The notes under the pieces were generated by a model, which saw nothing but the letters and a program-made list of their open reading frames with translations, did no database searches and had not been told where the DNA came from. DNA of 64,000 nucleotides, from positions 12,338,001 through 12,402,000 of the forward strand of contig OX467082.1 in assembly GCA_950106755.1 (NCBI GenBank). Direction: 5' to 3'. This stretch comes from Climacium dendroides. Taxonomy: Eukaryota; Streptophyta; Bryopsida; Hypnales; Climaciaceae. The position numbers were made by a program, and so were the translations under genes. This document shows positions 1 to 13,800 of this stretch, one piece after another. How positions within the stretch are numbered: the stretch's first letter is position 1; each line of letters starts with the position of its first letter.

Positions 1-167
1 AAATAAAATATCATAGATATAAATATAAGAATTTTTTTAATCCATAAATATTTTAATTTTGACATCTATATTAAGATTTTTCCCCACCAACCTTGCTTTA
101 CGACTAAGATATTGCTCATGATCCATTGCCCATGGCATATAAACTAAGCACTTGTATGAAAACTTCC

Positions 168-1064
168 TTTAATCCCTAAAGTCCCAAGGCTTTTTTTCCA
201 TCAAAACATACTCAAAACTGTCATTTCTATTGCAAAGAGAAAAAAAAATTTAATTGTTTTTTTTTACATGTCTAACCGCAAGATCTTATACTACACTAGT
301 ATAAGAATGCATAGAAAAAGTTTCAGAAACTTTAATTGCATAGATTGCAAGATATTTACATTCAAAGTGAAGAAAACAAGTTTTTTCAACTCCTTGATTG
401 GCTAGATTTTTGACTTTGAATCTACTTAAAATAAAATTTTGCACTATTGATTTTGATTTTCTTATTTTTTATGTTGAAGAATTGAGTTGAGAATCTAGGA
501 AAAAAATTTAACAAAAAAATACTTAATTTTCACTCATTAAAAAATTCTTAAGTAGAAGGGATAACTAAACTGTTAATAGCTCTAAGATGGAATTGAAACA
601 CAATAATTCCAACAACGAGATTGTTCTAATAAGCAAACTTGACCTTGCCTAACATTTTTTCAAAAAAATTGTTAAAATTGCATTAAAAAATAAAGTCATT
701 TAAGTTATTTTTTTAAGAAGATGCTTAGATTGCCTCCAAAACTAGATTGTTCATCACTGGTCTAAATAGAATGAATCAAAACTTTAAATGTAAATAAAAA
801 TATATTCTTTGAAAAAAGATAAAAATTAGAAAATTAAGCTTTATGTGATTTTTTGGGATTGCCCCTTGAGTTGCTTTTTGGACTCATGGTAGCATAACTT
901 TTCTTTCCAAGCTCCAATTGAAATAAAAATTATATTCCCACAAAGCTAATTTGATTTTCTATCTACAAAAAAATTCAAAAAATTGTGTCAAAAATTGAGA
1001 TCACATGAGCGTACCCAAAATCCCAAAAGTCCCCTATAAGGACTTTGGAACTTTAAGGGTTAAC
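168..1064. mobile_element. Non-autonomous TIR element, ~0.9-kb family, copy 1
   Basis: The left end reads TTTAATCCCTAAAGTCCCAA. The right end, on the reverse strand, reads GTTAACCCTTAAAGTTCCAA, giving imperfect terminal inverted repeats of about 20 bp. The interior shares scattered blocks with copies at 34258-35081 and 53073-53986, including TGTCATTTCTATTGCAAAGA and a later block near ATAAAAATTATAT. No transposase frame is visible, so it is a non-autonomous DNA element. The superfamily is unknown. Confidence 0.6.
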
Positions 1065-1833
1065 GTTTTGAGTGTTACTATCATAATTTTACATTTAGTT
1101 GAAACCACTACAAATACGATATGTACACCCATTATAAATATAGACTGTCCTAAATGTGACACTTACATTTGAACCAAAAAATGTCATTTTTCTTAAATAT
1201 TGGTTACACATGTAAGATGTATAGAATCAAAACATGAAAGTCTATGAGAACTTACTCTATTGATTTGGGGTACATCTCAAAGTTCTGGCCCAACGAATTG
1301 TTAGCAATTACCATGAAGTTACTATTATTTCATAGGTGTGTACGTTAATTTGTAAGTTATTGCATCATTACAATGCACACGATTACTGCAAAGAAGTGAC
1401 ACTATTTTTTCATCTGTATTAATTATGTGACCTCTATACGATAATCGCATGTGTGCTAATGACACAAATTATGCACAAAAAAATATTATCTTTGTCGTGT
1501 ATTTTATCTACGTTGAAGTACACCAAAAATTCATGACAATAACGTCATTGCTATTTGTACTAGAGTGACTCTTATTAAATGTTATATCTGTTTGAAAAAT
1601 ATTGCCAATGTGTAATTGTTGATCACCTTTCTAATTAGCAATATTTTTTTTTTTAATTAAATTGATTTCATTTTGTTTATTAACTAATTAGTATAATCTA
1701 ATAAATTATAATTTACGTCTGTATAATTGCACCAAATGTTGAACTAAATCCATGACTAGACCAACAAGAAACTTGATGATGTAGTGATAGAAATGTACAA
1801 CTACACCAAATGTTTGAATTAAATCCATGACCA

Positions 1834-1930
1834 GGTGGTAAATTAAGCCAGGTGGTAAACTTTGAACCATGTGGTAAATTAAGCCAGGTGGTAAACTTTG
1901 AACTAAGAAAAGGTGGTAAATTAAGCCATG
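1834..1930. repeat. 37-bp-period tandem repeat
   Basis: Units of the form GGTGGTAAATTAAGCCA followed by GGTGGTAAACTTTGAACCA occur about 2.5 times in a row and run into the left arm of the foldback that follows. A second short duplication (CACCAAATGTT and ATCCATGAC near 1730 and again near 1804) sits just upstream. Confidence 0.7.
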
Positions 1931-2140
1931 TTTCATCTCCAAAAATCCTTTTGACATTTCAAGTCTTCAATCAAAAGTTATGAACAAATTTCAGAGAAGC
2001 ATTAGAAATTGTCAAAAAAATTCCCTTCCAACGCCTCTCTGAAATTTGTCTATAACTTTTGATCAGAGACTTAAAATGTCAAACGGATTTTTGGAGATGA
2101 AGTATGACTCAATTTCACAACTTTTCTTAGTTCAAAGTTT
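1893..2140. repeat. Foldback: ~108-bp inverted repeat with ~33-bp loop
   Basis: The left arm (about 1893-2000) and the right arm (about 2034-2140) are imperfect reverse complements. Shared blocks are AAACTTTGAACTAAGAAAAG at the outer ends, CATCTCCAAAAATCC in the middle and CAAATTTCAGAGA next to the loop. A transcript would fold into a long hairpin. The arms differ at many positions, so this is an old foldback element, not a recent one. Confidence 0.7.
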
Positions 2141-4335
2141 TTCAAGAAAAATTCTTCTACTATGCTTAAATGAGGTCTGAATTTTTACTTTGAATACAAT
2201 TCCTGCTTTTCAATTGACTTAGTACTAAAATTGTATAAGATAAAAAAAATGCAATGTTAGTGCAATAACTATGCATGGACTTGATGTTGTGTGATTATTG
2301 CACTAACTTCATATGTCTTAAATAAGTACAAATGTTGCACGAAGTTAGTAGCCCATCACTAAACCACTGAAATCATGCATATTTTGTCAAGTATAGTTAT
2401 CGTGCAACTTTAACACTTCAAACTCAAATATAAATGATATGCCTAAACTGCACTCTAATCATGAAAGGCAATTTTGTATTGTAACAATATTTGCAAATGA
2501 ATGAATGTAACATGAAAACAATGCCCGACAATAATTGTATGATTAATATTGACAAATCGTGACAGGGGAATTTTGTGATGTATATCTAGAGGTAGTACTT
2601 CAAAAATTTATGATTTATTCATATGGTGTTCAAATAATGCATGCAAAAGTGTAATAAAATCCTCTTAAGTTGCCAATGAGATTTAATAAAAACATCTTTA
2701 TTTTTAATAGAGAAATGTTCATTTGTAGTTATTGGTGATTACAGGTGTGCATCCCTTATATGACTTGCTTTTGAGCATACAACTTAAAACTTGTCAAATA
2801 TGTGTCTTGGATGTTGGGATATAGAGTCTAATAGTCTTGTAAGGTTATCAAAACATTTGTCATAAACCATGTTAATGGGTGCCTAAAATTTCAAAATTTT
2901 GATATTGACATTTTGAGTTTCTTCAATGTTCCTTGATCATTTTCGTAAACATTTCTACAATTATCTCATTGCTCACTACTCACATTCTAGCTTTGTTATA
3001 CAACATAATAATAATTTTCATCAAGTAATCTATTAATCTATTTTTTTTACTTTTATTCAAAATAAAAAATTAATTTTATAGCAATTTGCACCCAATTTTC
3101 TAAGATATAGGGATATTGGTTTCTATGAGGTAGTAGAAGACTTTACAATTCATATCCATATTTCAAGGTATGATTCATATCTTACAATATAATAGATTAT
3201 GTATTTGTATTTGTATTTTTAAAGATTTTATTTATATTTTAAAACTTCATTTGTAATAATAAAGTTTTATAATTATATTTTTTTGGATTAAAAACATTTA
3301 AAGAATCCATTGCACAACAACAACAATACCACTTCCAAGTCAACTCAAGGTATAGCTAGACAAAGATGGAAGGATTGAAAAGTGATATGAGAGATTTTAT
3401 GTATTTTTGAAATGTAAACTTGTTTGAGGGATTAAAACTCAAAGTTCTCACAAATTACTAATATAAGATTTGACTTGCAAGAGAGAAGCTATTTTTGTTT
3501 TATTTTATCTTTTTTAGTACTAGTTAAACCTTCTTCATATTTAAACTATTTAGAGACAAACAAACATTCAAGATATGCTCTATTGTAGGTTCAATTTAGA
3601 AAGGTCCTGCATCCATCCATCCTCTAAGTACCGACTACAAATCCTTCCTCTCAACAAATGTATTCGATTTTGGATGTAATCCAAAGAGAAACAATCCAGT
3701 AAAGATGACTACAAATCCTTCTTTCTATCTAATAGTGATTCAACCAACTTTTCATTTATTATCTTCTTTTCATGAAGAGAAATTTAGCAATGGTTTGCAA
3801 TGGTTCAAAAATTCAAAGGTCATGTAGGCAAATGGAAATGAAAACGAAACATGTGTTCAAAGCAATAATCACATAGTAAGGTCCATGATATTTAAGAATT
3901 CATTTCTTAATTTTAATAGAATAAAAAAATATAAGTAAAGGAGTATTGAGTAGCAATTTATGATTGTTACATATGTATGAAGATTTTGATATTTTTCAAT
4001 CACTAAAAGAAATCTAATAGAGGATTGCGTTAAAGATGATGATGAAAAGAGACGTACTGTAGTAACACATCTTTATTTAGATAGGGATACTTGTCATTTG
4101 TCGCTTGTTCGTATTGTTATAAGGATATATGCAAAACAACATGAACAACGTGAAGGAATGCAATTTTGTCCACACATGATTTCTTTTCTATTATTGGTGT
4201 TTGACTACCTTTCCCATACCTATTTCAATGTTAGACACCCACCCTATGAAACCCATTAAAAAAAATATAAAATTATACCCAAATAGACCATGCCCCAATA
4301 AAAATACAATAACCCCCCTTCAATTGGTGAAGCCA

Positions 4336-4642
4336 AATTCACGTGGACGATATTTCCCAGAAAGTGAAAAGTACACTCCCCCAGACCTCCCAAACTTTTC
4401 CACGACACGACACTAACAGAACGTCCACGTCACCACTCCTTAAATAGCGGACGTGGCACCCACGTGCCCTCTTCCCATTGCCAGAAAACCTACTAAACAT
4501 CCGAGCTGGCAGCTCCCAGGCCAGTGACCCTGATCACGAAACGGAGAATCCTACAGACAGTAACAGAACAGAAGGATAATTTCGGAGAACGAGAGAGATG
4601 CACTTGCTTGCTTGAAATCCGAGCTTGGAATCCGAGACCCGG
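4336..4642 (+). promoter_or_regulatory. Promoter region of HGL1-like gene with two G-boxes
   Basis: CACGTG cores lie at 4340-4345 and 4461-4466, with an ACGTGGC just before the second. A weak TATA-like TTAAATAG lies near 4440. In plants G-boxes bind bZIP and bHLH factors linked to light, ABA and sugar signalling. The sequence shows the motif only; its use here is inferred. Confidence 0.5.
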
Positions 4643-4871
4643 ATGTGCGAGATGCTACTGCGAGCCTCGAATCCTTCTCTTCAACCTGCTGGGCTTTGTA
4701 TAAAGCCAACTTGGAGGCAAATGCTTAGCAAATGTGCTGTGTTGCCTTCCTCTCTGCGTCCATTGTTGTTGCTGCGATCGCTTCCACGGCGTCGGGCAAT
4801 CGGGAACTGGGTCAAGTCTTATTCGTTATGTGATTTTCAAGCTGTGGAAACGGAACGGGCTATTTTCGGAG
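4643..4871 (+). CDS. HGL1: Candidate transit-peptide exon of HGL1-like gene
   Basis: The open frame from ATG 4643 is rich in Arg, Ser and Leu and poor in acidic residues (pieces such as LRASNPSLQP and LPSSLRPLLLLRSLPRRR). Donor GGAG|GTTC at 4871 leaves phase 1. The exon at 6122 begins with two bases that complete the codon, and its first residues (IRARPRPVRSSSIKAS) are also transit-like. A stop at 6115-6117 closes the exon-2 frame just before the acceptor, so any N-terminal extension must come by splicing. The alternative is that this is untranslated leader and translation starts at 6220. Seen: open frame and phase match. Inferred: plastid targeting. Confidence 0.4.
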
Positions 4872-7800
4872 GTTCATGTGGAGGTTGGTTCCGATTCCTT
4901 TCGAGAAACTTTGATGCGCGGCTATGGCTGTGGCGAATGCTACGTGATTTTGATTTGATTTGATTTGATTTGGTTTGGTTTGGTTGTACATTTGCTGTTG
5001 AAGCAATTTTTAGATCATTGCACAGTGGTTTGCGAATGTTTGCTGTTGTGGTTAGAGAGGTTTGGAGTTTTTTCCTGAATGAAAAGAATGCTTGTACGTT
5101 TCTTGCTCGTACAAATTCTCGGCCTTCTCTTCTCGGCCTTGGTTTGGTTTGGATGTTCATTTGCTGTTGCATTAATTGTTGGATCAGTGCACATCGGTTT
5201 GCGAATGTTTGCTGTTGTGCGCAGGCAGGGGTTTGGAGTTTTTCCTGCCTGAAAGAATTCTTTTATAGTTTTAACTACTGCAATTTCTAGTCATAGTTTT
5301 CTGTAACCGTGTGTTTTAATTTGATTGTTCCGCTTTACTTACTGCACTTTTTTTTCCTAGTTTTGTGGCTCTGCATAAGGATAAGACATGGTTTCTTTCC
5401 AGAAAGATGGTATTCGAACTGGCGTGAGAATATTACTATGGCAATGTAGAGTTGATTGTCATTGGTATTTGGTGTTCTTTGTTGTGAGAATCTGCTTCTT
5501 AATGATTGCTTTCTGGTTTCTTGGGTGAGGGCTTGGGAAGCGCACTTTACAAGTGTCTGTTCGAGAATCTGGACAGACCCGTCTCTTTCACGTCTCTGGT
5601 CAGGAATTGTAAAGCTTTTTTTAAAAGCAGTCGGACTTTCACGGAATTGGACTGCTGTTTTGGTATCTTTGTCAATGTTGATCTGACGACTGCCTAGCTA
5701 CCTGCATGTTGCAATTGGTTGTTCTCTAGTTCAACAATCAGTGAGATTCTCACAGAGCAGCCAGTACGTTTGATTCTTCGTCCTGGAGTTTGGTTCCAAT
5801 TTGCAGGTGGAGCTCTTGCTAGGGGTATCACTGCTTATAGAGCCTTTAGAGTTTTGCAGAATCTGGTTGATTGAAAGGAATGAAACTTGTTATGCGTGTA
5901 CTGTTCGTACCAAAGATTAGTAGCCGGAACTCTTACTAAGCCAAATGTTAATCAGTGCAGTGGATTAATAGCTAATTAATTAACCTGCTATTTTCTCTCA
6001 GTGTTGTTGAAAATCAAATGAAGTCTGCTTAAATGTTAATGTACGGTTGCGTAGTGTTGCTGAAAATCTGTGTGGCTGTTTGGTGTCTCTTTCAGCTTAT
6101 GGGTTTTGTGACATTGACCAGGTATTCGTGCCAGGCCGAGGCCTGTACGCTCAAGCTCGATAAAGGCGAGTCCAGGCGCTGTGTTGAGTGAGGAGAATAC
6201 ACGAGCTGGTAGAGACGAAATGGGGTCTGACGCCACTATGGCTTGGATGCCCATTCTCGGAGAGTCCGTTTTCCGGTTCGACGTGTCTGAGGCGGCTCGA
6301 CAGAAAACCCCGCCATGCCTGACCTTTGCTAATCCAAAGCTTCGAGATAAGCGAGTGGATACTTCCAGCTTTCAGGTGAAGGCGCCTGTGTTCTGCCCGG
6401 AGATCAAGGTTGATGGTGAACAGCAGACTGTCGTCTTCAAGGTATACGGACTTCTCTTTTCCGGTTTCTGTCCTATGGTCACTTGCATTTTACGCCGCAT
6501 CTGTGTTGGAAATGTCGGATATGTTTTTGACGTGGTTAGTATATCTTATGGCCACTTTGATTGAAGAAACTAGCTTGAGATATCAAGGAATCTCGCTCCT
6601 TGATTGGTGCAGATATTTATTTATTTCTGGTACCTTGTTTTGTGCAATGTTGACCTTACACTAGTCCACGTAACAAGAATGAGCTTGAAGATCTGGCGCT
6701 TACATGGCTCATTTGTATCATGCAAACTTAAAACTGTCTCTTAGAATGATATCTGCTATGTAGTCCACTAGAACAATGGTGCATTTGTGAGCGGTGAACT
6801 CTCTGTGATACCCGTTTTTTTTGGTGATATGCAGCTGCCTTCGGGCACTACATTCTATGGCACAGGAGAGGCGAGTGGATCGGTGGAGCGTACGGGGAAA
6901 CGGGTGATTATTCTTCTGTAGTGTTAATAGTATTAGTATTAGTATCAACTATTATTCGTGATATAATTATTACTTAGTCGTGTATTTTAGATATATTTTT
7001 CGTGTTGGAAAGGGTGTAATGATGAGCTGAGAATACGAGATTCTTCTACTTGATATTCAATGCCTTTTTGAGGTGCACCTCTCAATGCCTATCTGTATTT
7101 CTCGCAGATATATACTTGGAACACTGATGCCTGGGGCTACAACCAGAACACTACCTCACTATACCAGTCTCATCCCTGGGTATTCAGCGTATTGCCGAGC
7201 GGGGAATCCTTCGGAGTGCTTGCAGATACATGCCTGCGCTGTGAGGTGAAATTCCCATCTCAATGTGGTCCTTCGATGAAAATTTTCAAATTATTGTGTT
7301 CCTTTGGTGAGCTCTGTTTCTGATAATATGGTGCGTGGGACTCTAGATTGATTTGAGGAAGGAGAGCATCATCAGGCTTGTAGCTGCAGCACCGTTCCCC
7401 GTCGTAACGTTTGGACCATATCCAAACCCTGAAGCGTTGACAGTTGCGCTTGCTAGTGCTATTGGTAATTTCTACCTCGCAAACTCTGGGTGATTTGACA
7501 CCTATTTACATGTTTCATTTTAAGTAAAAACCTTCCCAGTGGAGAGTGTCTTCTGTTACTTAATATGTAAACAGGGGATTAATCTCAGTATGTTGCTGAG
7601 ACTGTATTTGTTGCGCTCTTTGGAAGTGTCTCTTAAATTGGCTTATTAACTGATTTTTTTTCACTGGATAATAGCGCTCCTTTAGTGTTTTTTTATGGAA
7701 TGCTTTGTTTAATTGGATCCTTTCTTAATCTCAGGAACCATCCAAATGCCTCCAAAGTGGGCTATTGGATATCATCAATGCCGATGGAGTTACGAACCAG

Positions 7801-10800
7801 CAGAACAAGTATCTGAGGTGCGTAGATTTGGACACTCTCCAAAGTGATCTCTTATTGTTTACTATGAAGGACTGTAGAAGATACTATATGGGCCTATTTA
7901 TGTCATGATCTTGTGTTTCAGATCGCTAACACTTTTCGAGAGAAGAACATACCCTGTGATGTCATCTGGATGGACATCGACTACATGGAGGGGTTCAAAT
8001 GCTTTACCTTTGACAAGGTGTGAAACTCTTCATTTCTTGCAGCTGTTTAAGATTATACATTCATACCTGGAAAATTCCTTACACTTTGTATCCTTTGTTG
8101 TAAGATTGACATTGTCCTTGATGGATTTGGAGTGACTGCAAAGTTAGCATCTTGGGTTGCTTACTTCTAATCATGTTTAATTGATTTTTCCTTTCCTGAA
8201 TGCAGGATAAATTTCAAGACCCGAAGGCTCTTTCAAGTGAATTGCATAATATCGGATTCAAGGGAGTTTGGATGCTTGATCCAGGAATCAAAGTTGAGAA
8301 GGGCTATGAAGTCTATGATACTGGATCTGAGTTGGACGTCTGGATTCAAACTGCCGATGGGAAGCCTTTCGTTGGTACGTTGCTACTTTTGCATGTTTCA
8401 GAAATGCTGTGCTGTTTGCAAAAGTTGCGAGACTGAATTTGTTAAATGTGACCGTAACTTTTTGAAAGTGCACATTAAGTGTAAATTCTTATCAAGTGGT
8501 CTATGCACGAGAATAATCATCAAGGATTTTGGGAAAGGGTATGGATGTTTGTCTATCACCCTCTTGCTATAATTACAATATTAGAAGTATAATCGATGTA
8601 TTGTTGAAGTTTATACATGTGGATTAAGATATGAAGGCAAAAAATCATGCACATGGGACTTATGTTTTCTTACACTTGTGCTTCTGACCCAGACACTTGG
8701 TTTTGATGTATGCGCACACAGGTGAATGTTGGCCCGGGCCAACAGTGTACCCAGATTTTACGAACAAGAAAACTCGCCAGTGGTGGATAGAACTGGTTAA
8801 GAAGTTCGTAACCATTGGCGCGGATGGTATTTGGAACGATATGAATGAGCCGGCTGTGTTCAAGGTGTGTTGCACATCACAAGATCCCCCCCGTCAGATT
8901 GACGAAGTGTTTTAATGTTAGTATGTCGCGCAAATGGTATTTACTTAACGTTGTGTGATTTTATTGTGCTTGCTTTGTACTGGCAAGTATTTAATTAACA
9001 TTATCTTGACATTGAATTAATTTTGTAATTGATTAGCTTTAATTACCGTTGAGAACTTTGTGAATCTAATAGGGGATCTTTCGTGATGCAAGTCTCTGGG
9101 AAAGCTGTAATTTCTGAGAAAGTCGACAAGTTTGTTTGAGGTCCTTTGGGCTCGGTTTCCTTCTGTGGTCAGAAAATCTATATAACAAGAGAAATAAATA
9201 ATAATGTGCAGACTGTGTCTAAAACAATGCCGGATACGAATATCCACCGAGGAGACGAGGAGCTTGGAGGTGTTCGTCCCCACAAATACTATCATAATGC
9301 AAGTGCTATTCGGACCCTTCTACATTCATAGTTGGTAGATTCAATTTAGGTATGTCGAACATACTGCCTTGAATTCTGGATGCTGATATGTCGTTCTTGT
9401 AGGTTTATGGCAATTTCCAAGCCACTGCAACATTCGAAGGAATGCTGCAGGCCAATGGGGACAAGCGACCATTTGTGTTGACTAGGGCAGGGTTTATTGG
9501 AGGTCAAAGATCTGCTGCTACCTGGACTGGTGACAATCTGGCAACTTGGGAGCATTTGGGCATGAGCATTCCTATGGCTATCAACTTGGTGCGCATTGCT
9601 GTCCATTAAGTTTTTCTGATTTATGTTGCTTTGTGTGTGTGTGTGTGTGTGTGTGTTGTTGTGTCAATGTAGTTCCTTTTCTCCCTTGTTTGTACTTTGC
9701 TGATGGTTATCTATGTTTTGGTGTATGTAGGGGTTAAGTGGTCAGCCGCTTGCTGGCCCTGATATTGGTGGATTTGGTGGAGATGCGACTCCAAAATTAT
9801 TTGCCCGATGGATGGGCATTGGGGCCATGATGCCCTTTGCCAGGGGGCATACTGAGAAGGGAACCATTGATCAGGAGCCTTGGAGCTTCGGTCCAGAGGT
9901 TCGTTCAAAATCATCTGAAGCACATTTTCTACTTAAATTATGAATGGCAAGAATAGGGTAGAGAATGTCAGAAGTTTTCATATATTGAGTTCATCCTTTC
10001 CTCAACAATACCAGGGTAGTTAAGGCCACTTAGCATTTATCCAGCATCTGCTCAATTTCTTCTGCAGGTGGAGGAGGTCTGCAGAACTGCTCTCAATAGA
10101 AGATATCGGTTGCTGCCGCATTTTTACACTCTTTTCTATCAGGCTCACAAGAAGGGCGTCCCAGTTATGACTCCCTTGTTCTTTGCTGGTATGGCTTCAG
10201 ACACACTCCCCCGCCACAAAGATAGTTGTTTAATTGAACCTGCTTCATTTTCCATTCAAACAAGGAGAAATGGCTAATGCATTTGTGTCTTGCTTGCCAG
10301 ATCCAAGCGATACCTCACTACGGAAAAGAGATGACGCTTTCTTGGTGGGACCTATTCTCGTTTCTTCTTGGTAAGCTGCAGAAGCAACCTTAGAAACCTT
10401 CTGAATTATTGCTGTGTTTTATGAGTAATTGGAAGGGTATTCCCTGAAGGTCCAAGTTGGATGTCCCTTTTTTATCAATTTGAGTATGTTTTATGAGAGC
10501 CTTTTTCTGTCCGACTTTATTTGTTTATTGACCAACACATACGACGTTCTTCACTGATTCTGGTGGTAAAAGATTTGGCCCTATCTGAATTGTATTTCTC
10601 ACAATATGGTCAATCGAATTGGTTAATCTAAAACCTTGAATCCTTGGTCTTTCAGGGGTTAGCACAATCTTGCAGTGTTCTGAGCTCGGCATAGTGCGAG
10701 TAGAGTAGTTTTCAACAATCTGTAGACATTTTTCTGATTTTTCGTGACATGTATCTGTTTTTATTTGGCAGTCCCACTCCGAAGAGTATAAAGAAGAATT

Positions 10801-13800
10801 TCGAGACTGCTCTTCCTGGAGGCATTTGGCATCGATTCCATTTCAACGATGACAATCCGGTAATACATCCAAGTTTCCTTTGAAATTTGTGACTCGTGCA
10901 ATTGAACATTTCATTGTCAAACTTCAAAATTTCGCTCAATCCTCCTGATTTTTCTGTTTTCTGTTGCTTGGTGCAGGAACTTCCTCTCCTGTTCTTGAAG
11001 GGAGGAGCTATTGTCCCAACAGGTCCAGTTGTTCAGCATGTTGGTGAAGCCGAGCTCACAGATACCATCACCTTGTTAGTCGCTCTTGATGATAAAGGTA
11101 AACTTTTTACGGTGTTTGATCCATCTCTCACAGTTTTTCAGGGACATTTTTTGCAACTCTTTATCTTGTGGGGTATGGTTTTGCTCATAAGATACTTTCT
11201 GTTATGAATCGTACAGGAAAGGCGGAGGGGATTTTGTACGAGGACGATGGTGATGGCTTTGGTTTCGAAAGTGGAAATTATTTGCTCACTACCTTTGAAG
11301 CCCAGCAGTTACCCAGCATGGATGGTGACGACGGTGATGAAGTTGTTGTTCGAGTTGCTCGGTCCGAGGGTAATTGGGCAAGGCCTGATCGTCAATTGCA
11401 CGTGCGGCTTCTTCTCGGCCATTCCGCGGAGGTACCGGGATGAAACATGGAGTATATTTATGATTGCTGAGAGTCTTTAAACAGATATATCTATTGGAAA
11501 TGTGGAGGTTTGCTTACATTAGACTGGCAATTACTTGTAGGTTGAAGGCAAGGGCAAAGATGGGGAGGAAGTGAGGATAAAAGTGCCTTCAACAGCTCAA
11601 GTGGACGAGCTTGTGGCGAACAACCACAAGCATGAGCTTGCTGAAAGAGGTTTGTCTTTGCAAGCCCTACATATTCCTTCCTCTTTTGTATGACGTAAGG
11701 AAGAGATAGTACTGGCCTGACTTGAAACATTTCAACATATGCAGGAGTTTAATATTGAGAGATTTATAAAACTGTCGGGGGATCTTTCGGTGCAAGAACG
11801 AAATCTGTTTAAGTTTTTATCACTACCGGTATTTAAGAATTTCTTATGCAATTTCTAGATGGGAGGTTGTAGACCACTATAAGTGACTGCAGACAAACCC
11901 ATTTCCACTCCAAAATGAGTGGCCACGGCCATTAGCGAAGTCATGCTTATTCCACTTACCAAGTGGAGGCTAACCAAGTGTATGAATCGATGAATTGCTG
12001 TTGGTTACTAACGTTTTTAATGTCCTACTTTATTGAGCGCTGGAACTGCTTTTGCAACTGTATCTTATTAGGTACTACGGCTGTCTTTATTAACCTTTTA
12101 TGGAGAATTGGATCTTGCAGAGAAGAGACAGTCGCTCTTGGATGAGGTCTTTCAGGAGCATGAAGTTATCAAGGGAGCCGGTTGTGTATTGGAACCCATT
12201 GACTTGCTATCTGGCAACCTGTCCCTCAAAGTGGTGCCGTGGATTGGTGGTCGCATTATTTCAATCCATCATCAACCATCCGGATACCAATGGTTGGAGG
12301 GGAGGTTCGAATCTGGCTGCTACGAAGAGTATAGTGGCAGTGAGTCTCGGTCTCCGGGCTGTACTGAGGAATACAAAGTGGTCAGGTACTTCATCAAATC
12401 ACAACCGATATAAACAACACATTTTTATACATTTAGGTAGATCCACCTTATTCTGGCCTGATTAACAAGCACAAAGTCACAATATTTCATTAGAGAGAAT
12501 TAGAGAGAATAGGAGAGATTTTGGACCCTGAGAAGTCCCCTCACACTCAAACCTTTTTCTTCTTCTTTATCTCTAAACTGATACTTCTAAGTTTCACACT
12601 TGTCACACAACCATCGCCTGTAGCACACTTTGTCTCGCACGCTAATGATCACAATTTATTATTTTTGGACCCCAGGCCATCAGATTAACGAGGTCTGTGT
12701 GTAATTAGAACATATGTTTAGTGGTGCTCAGATGTGCATATGACAAACTTCCACAGTCCGTGCCATGTAACAATAGTAGCATTGTTGAAGTGTAAAGGTA
12801 TCACTGTTGAGAACCATAATGACACGATTTGAGTGGGAACCGACCATGTTGAGAAGATGAGAAGTTGAGAGGAACGGTGGTATCGTGGAGAAGAACAGTA
12901 ACACTATGTTTGAAACAAATTCAAATGTCTTGCAATGGAGAGGGCATCTCCAGCACATTTCTCCTCTAATGCTCAGAACAATGGCATTATTTGAGTGGAA
13001 ACTAATATTATCGGAAAGAGGAGTGCTCGAGAGGAACAATGGCATGTACTGTTGATATGAAACAATTGGAACATCTCTAGAGGTGGAGTGCCATTTGAAG
13101 CCCGATTTTCTCGTCTAATGGGGGTCGGTCTAATCCAGTGAAAGCCATCATTTTGAAAATTGCATTACAGGCATTCGTTGGCATCGTTGGATGGGGAGGA
13201 GTTCCTGGGCCTGGAAGGTGATATTGGAGGCGGTTTGGTGATGGCCCGGAACATTCTGGTGGCCAAAAACTCTCCTGACAAGTTGAACATCAGCTCTAGG
13301 ATTGAGGCGAGGTCGGTTGGAGCGGGGTCCGGGGGCTTTTCCAGGCTGGTGAGGCTCCGCATTCGCCCACTGATGAGGTTGGACCACGCTCTCAAGTCCG
13401 TCATCAGGTACACTTCTGTCGATGGGCGAAAGCACGAGCTTCGAGGAGACATGGGGTTCGGGGAAACGAGGATCGAAGGTGCAGACAGACCAAATGGTGA
13501 GTGCTTGATGAAACCCTGACTGCTTGAACCGAAAATAATAAGACCTCATCTAAAATCATAATAATCATAGTAAGTCATAATAGCTTCTCCTCCAAAATAT
13601 CTATGCATCTCAATCGTATTCAGCATTGATTTTTTACTTCTTTTCATTGCAATATTGCCTAATCTTCCTTGAAGCTTTTTGAATGATTCTCAATTGAATG
13701 ACTTTTCATTCATTAGAGAAAAACCAACTGTCATTTGGCTCCAAGACTCTAATTCCCTATGTTAATTTGTGCACAACTCCTCGAGAGCTTTGTTTTTTTT

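Larger units (their letters stand above)
1..4335. other. AT-rich intergenic spacer
   Basis: No conserved coding sequence was seen. Open frames here are short and biased toward Lys/Ile/Phe, as expected from AT-rich DNA. The spacer holds a 0.9-kb terminal-inverted-repeat element and a foldback structure, listed separately. The remainder is unrecognised AT-rich sequence with poly-A/T tracts. Confidence 0.7.

Noticed and set aside
1106..1567. Possible CACTA-like element (CACTACAAATA... and ...TACTAGAGTG)
   Set aside because: The ends match over only a few bases, the internal inverted similarity is weak and there is no target duplication. Not enough to call.
13148..13549. Minus-strand 133-aa frame opposite an HGL1-like exon
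   Set aside because: The plus strand encodes RSVGAGSGGFSRL, highly conserved in HGL1. The reverse frame has no match.
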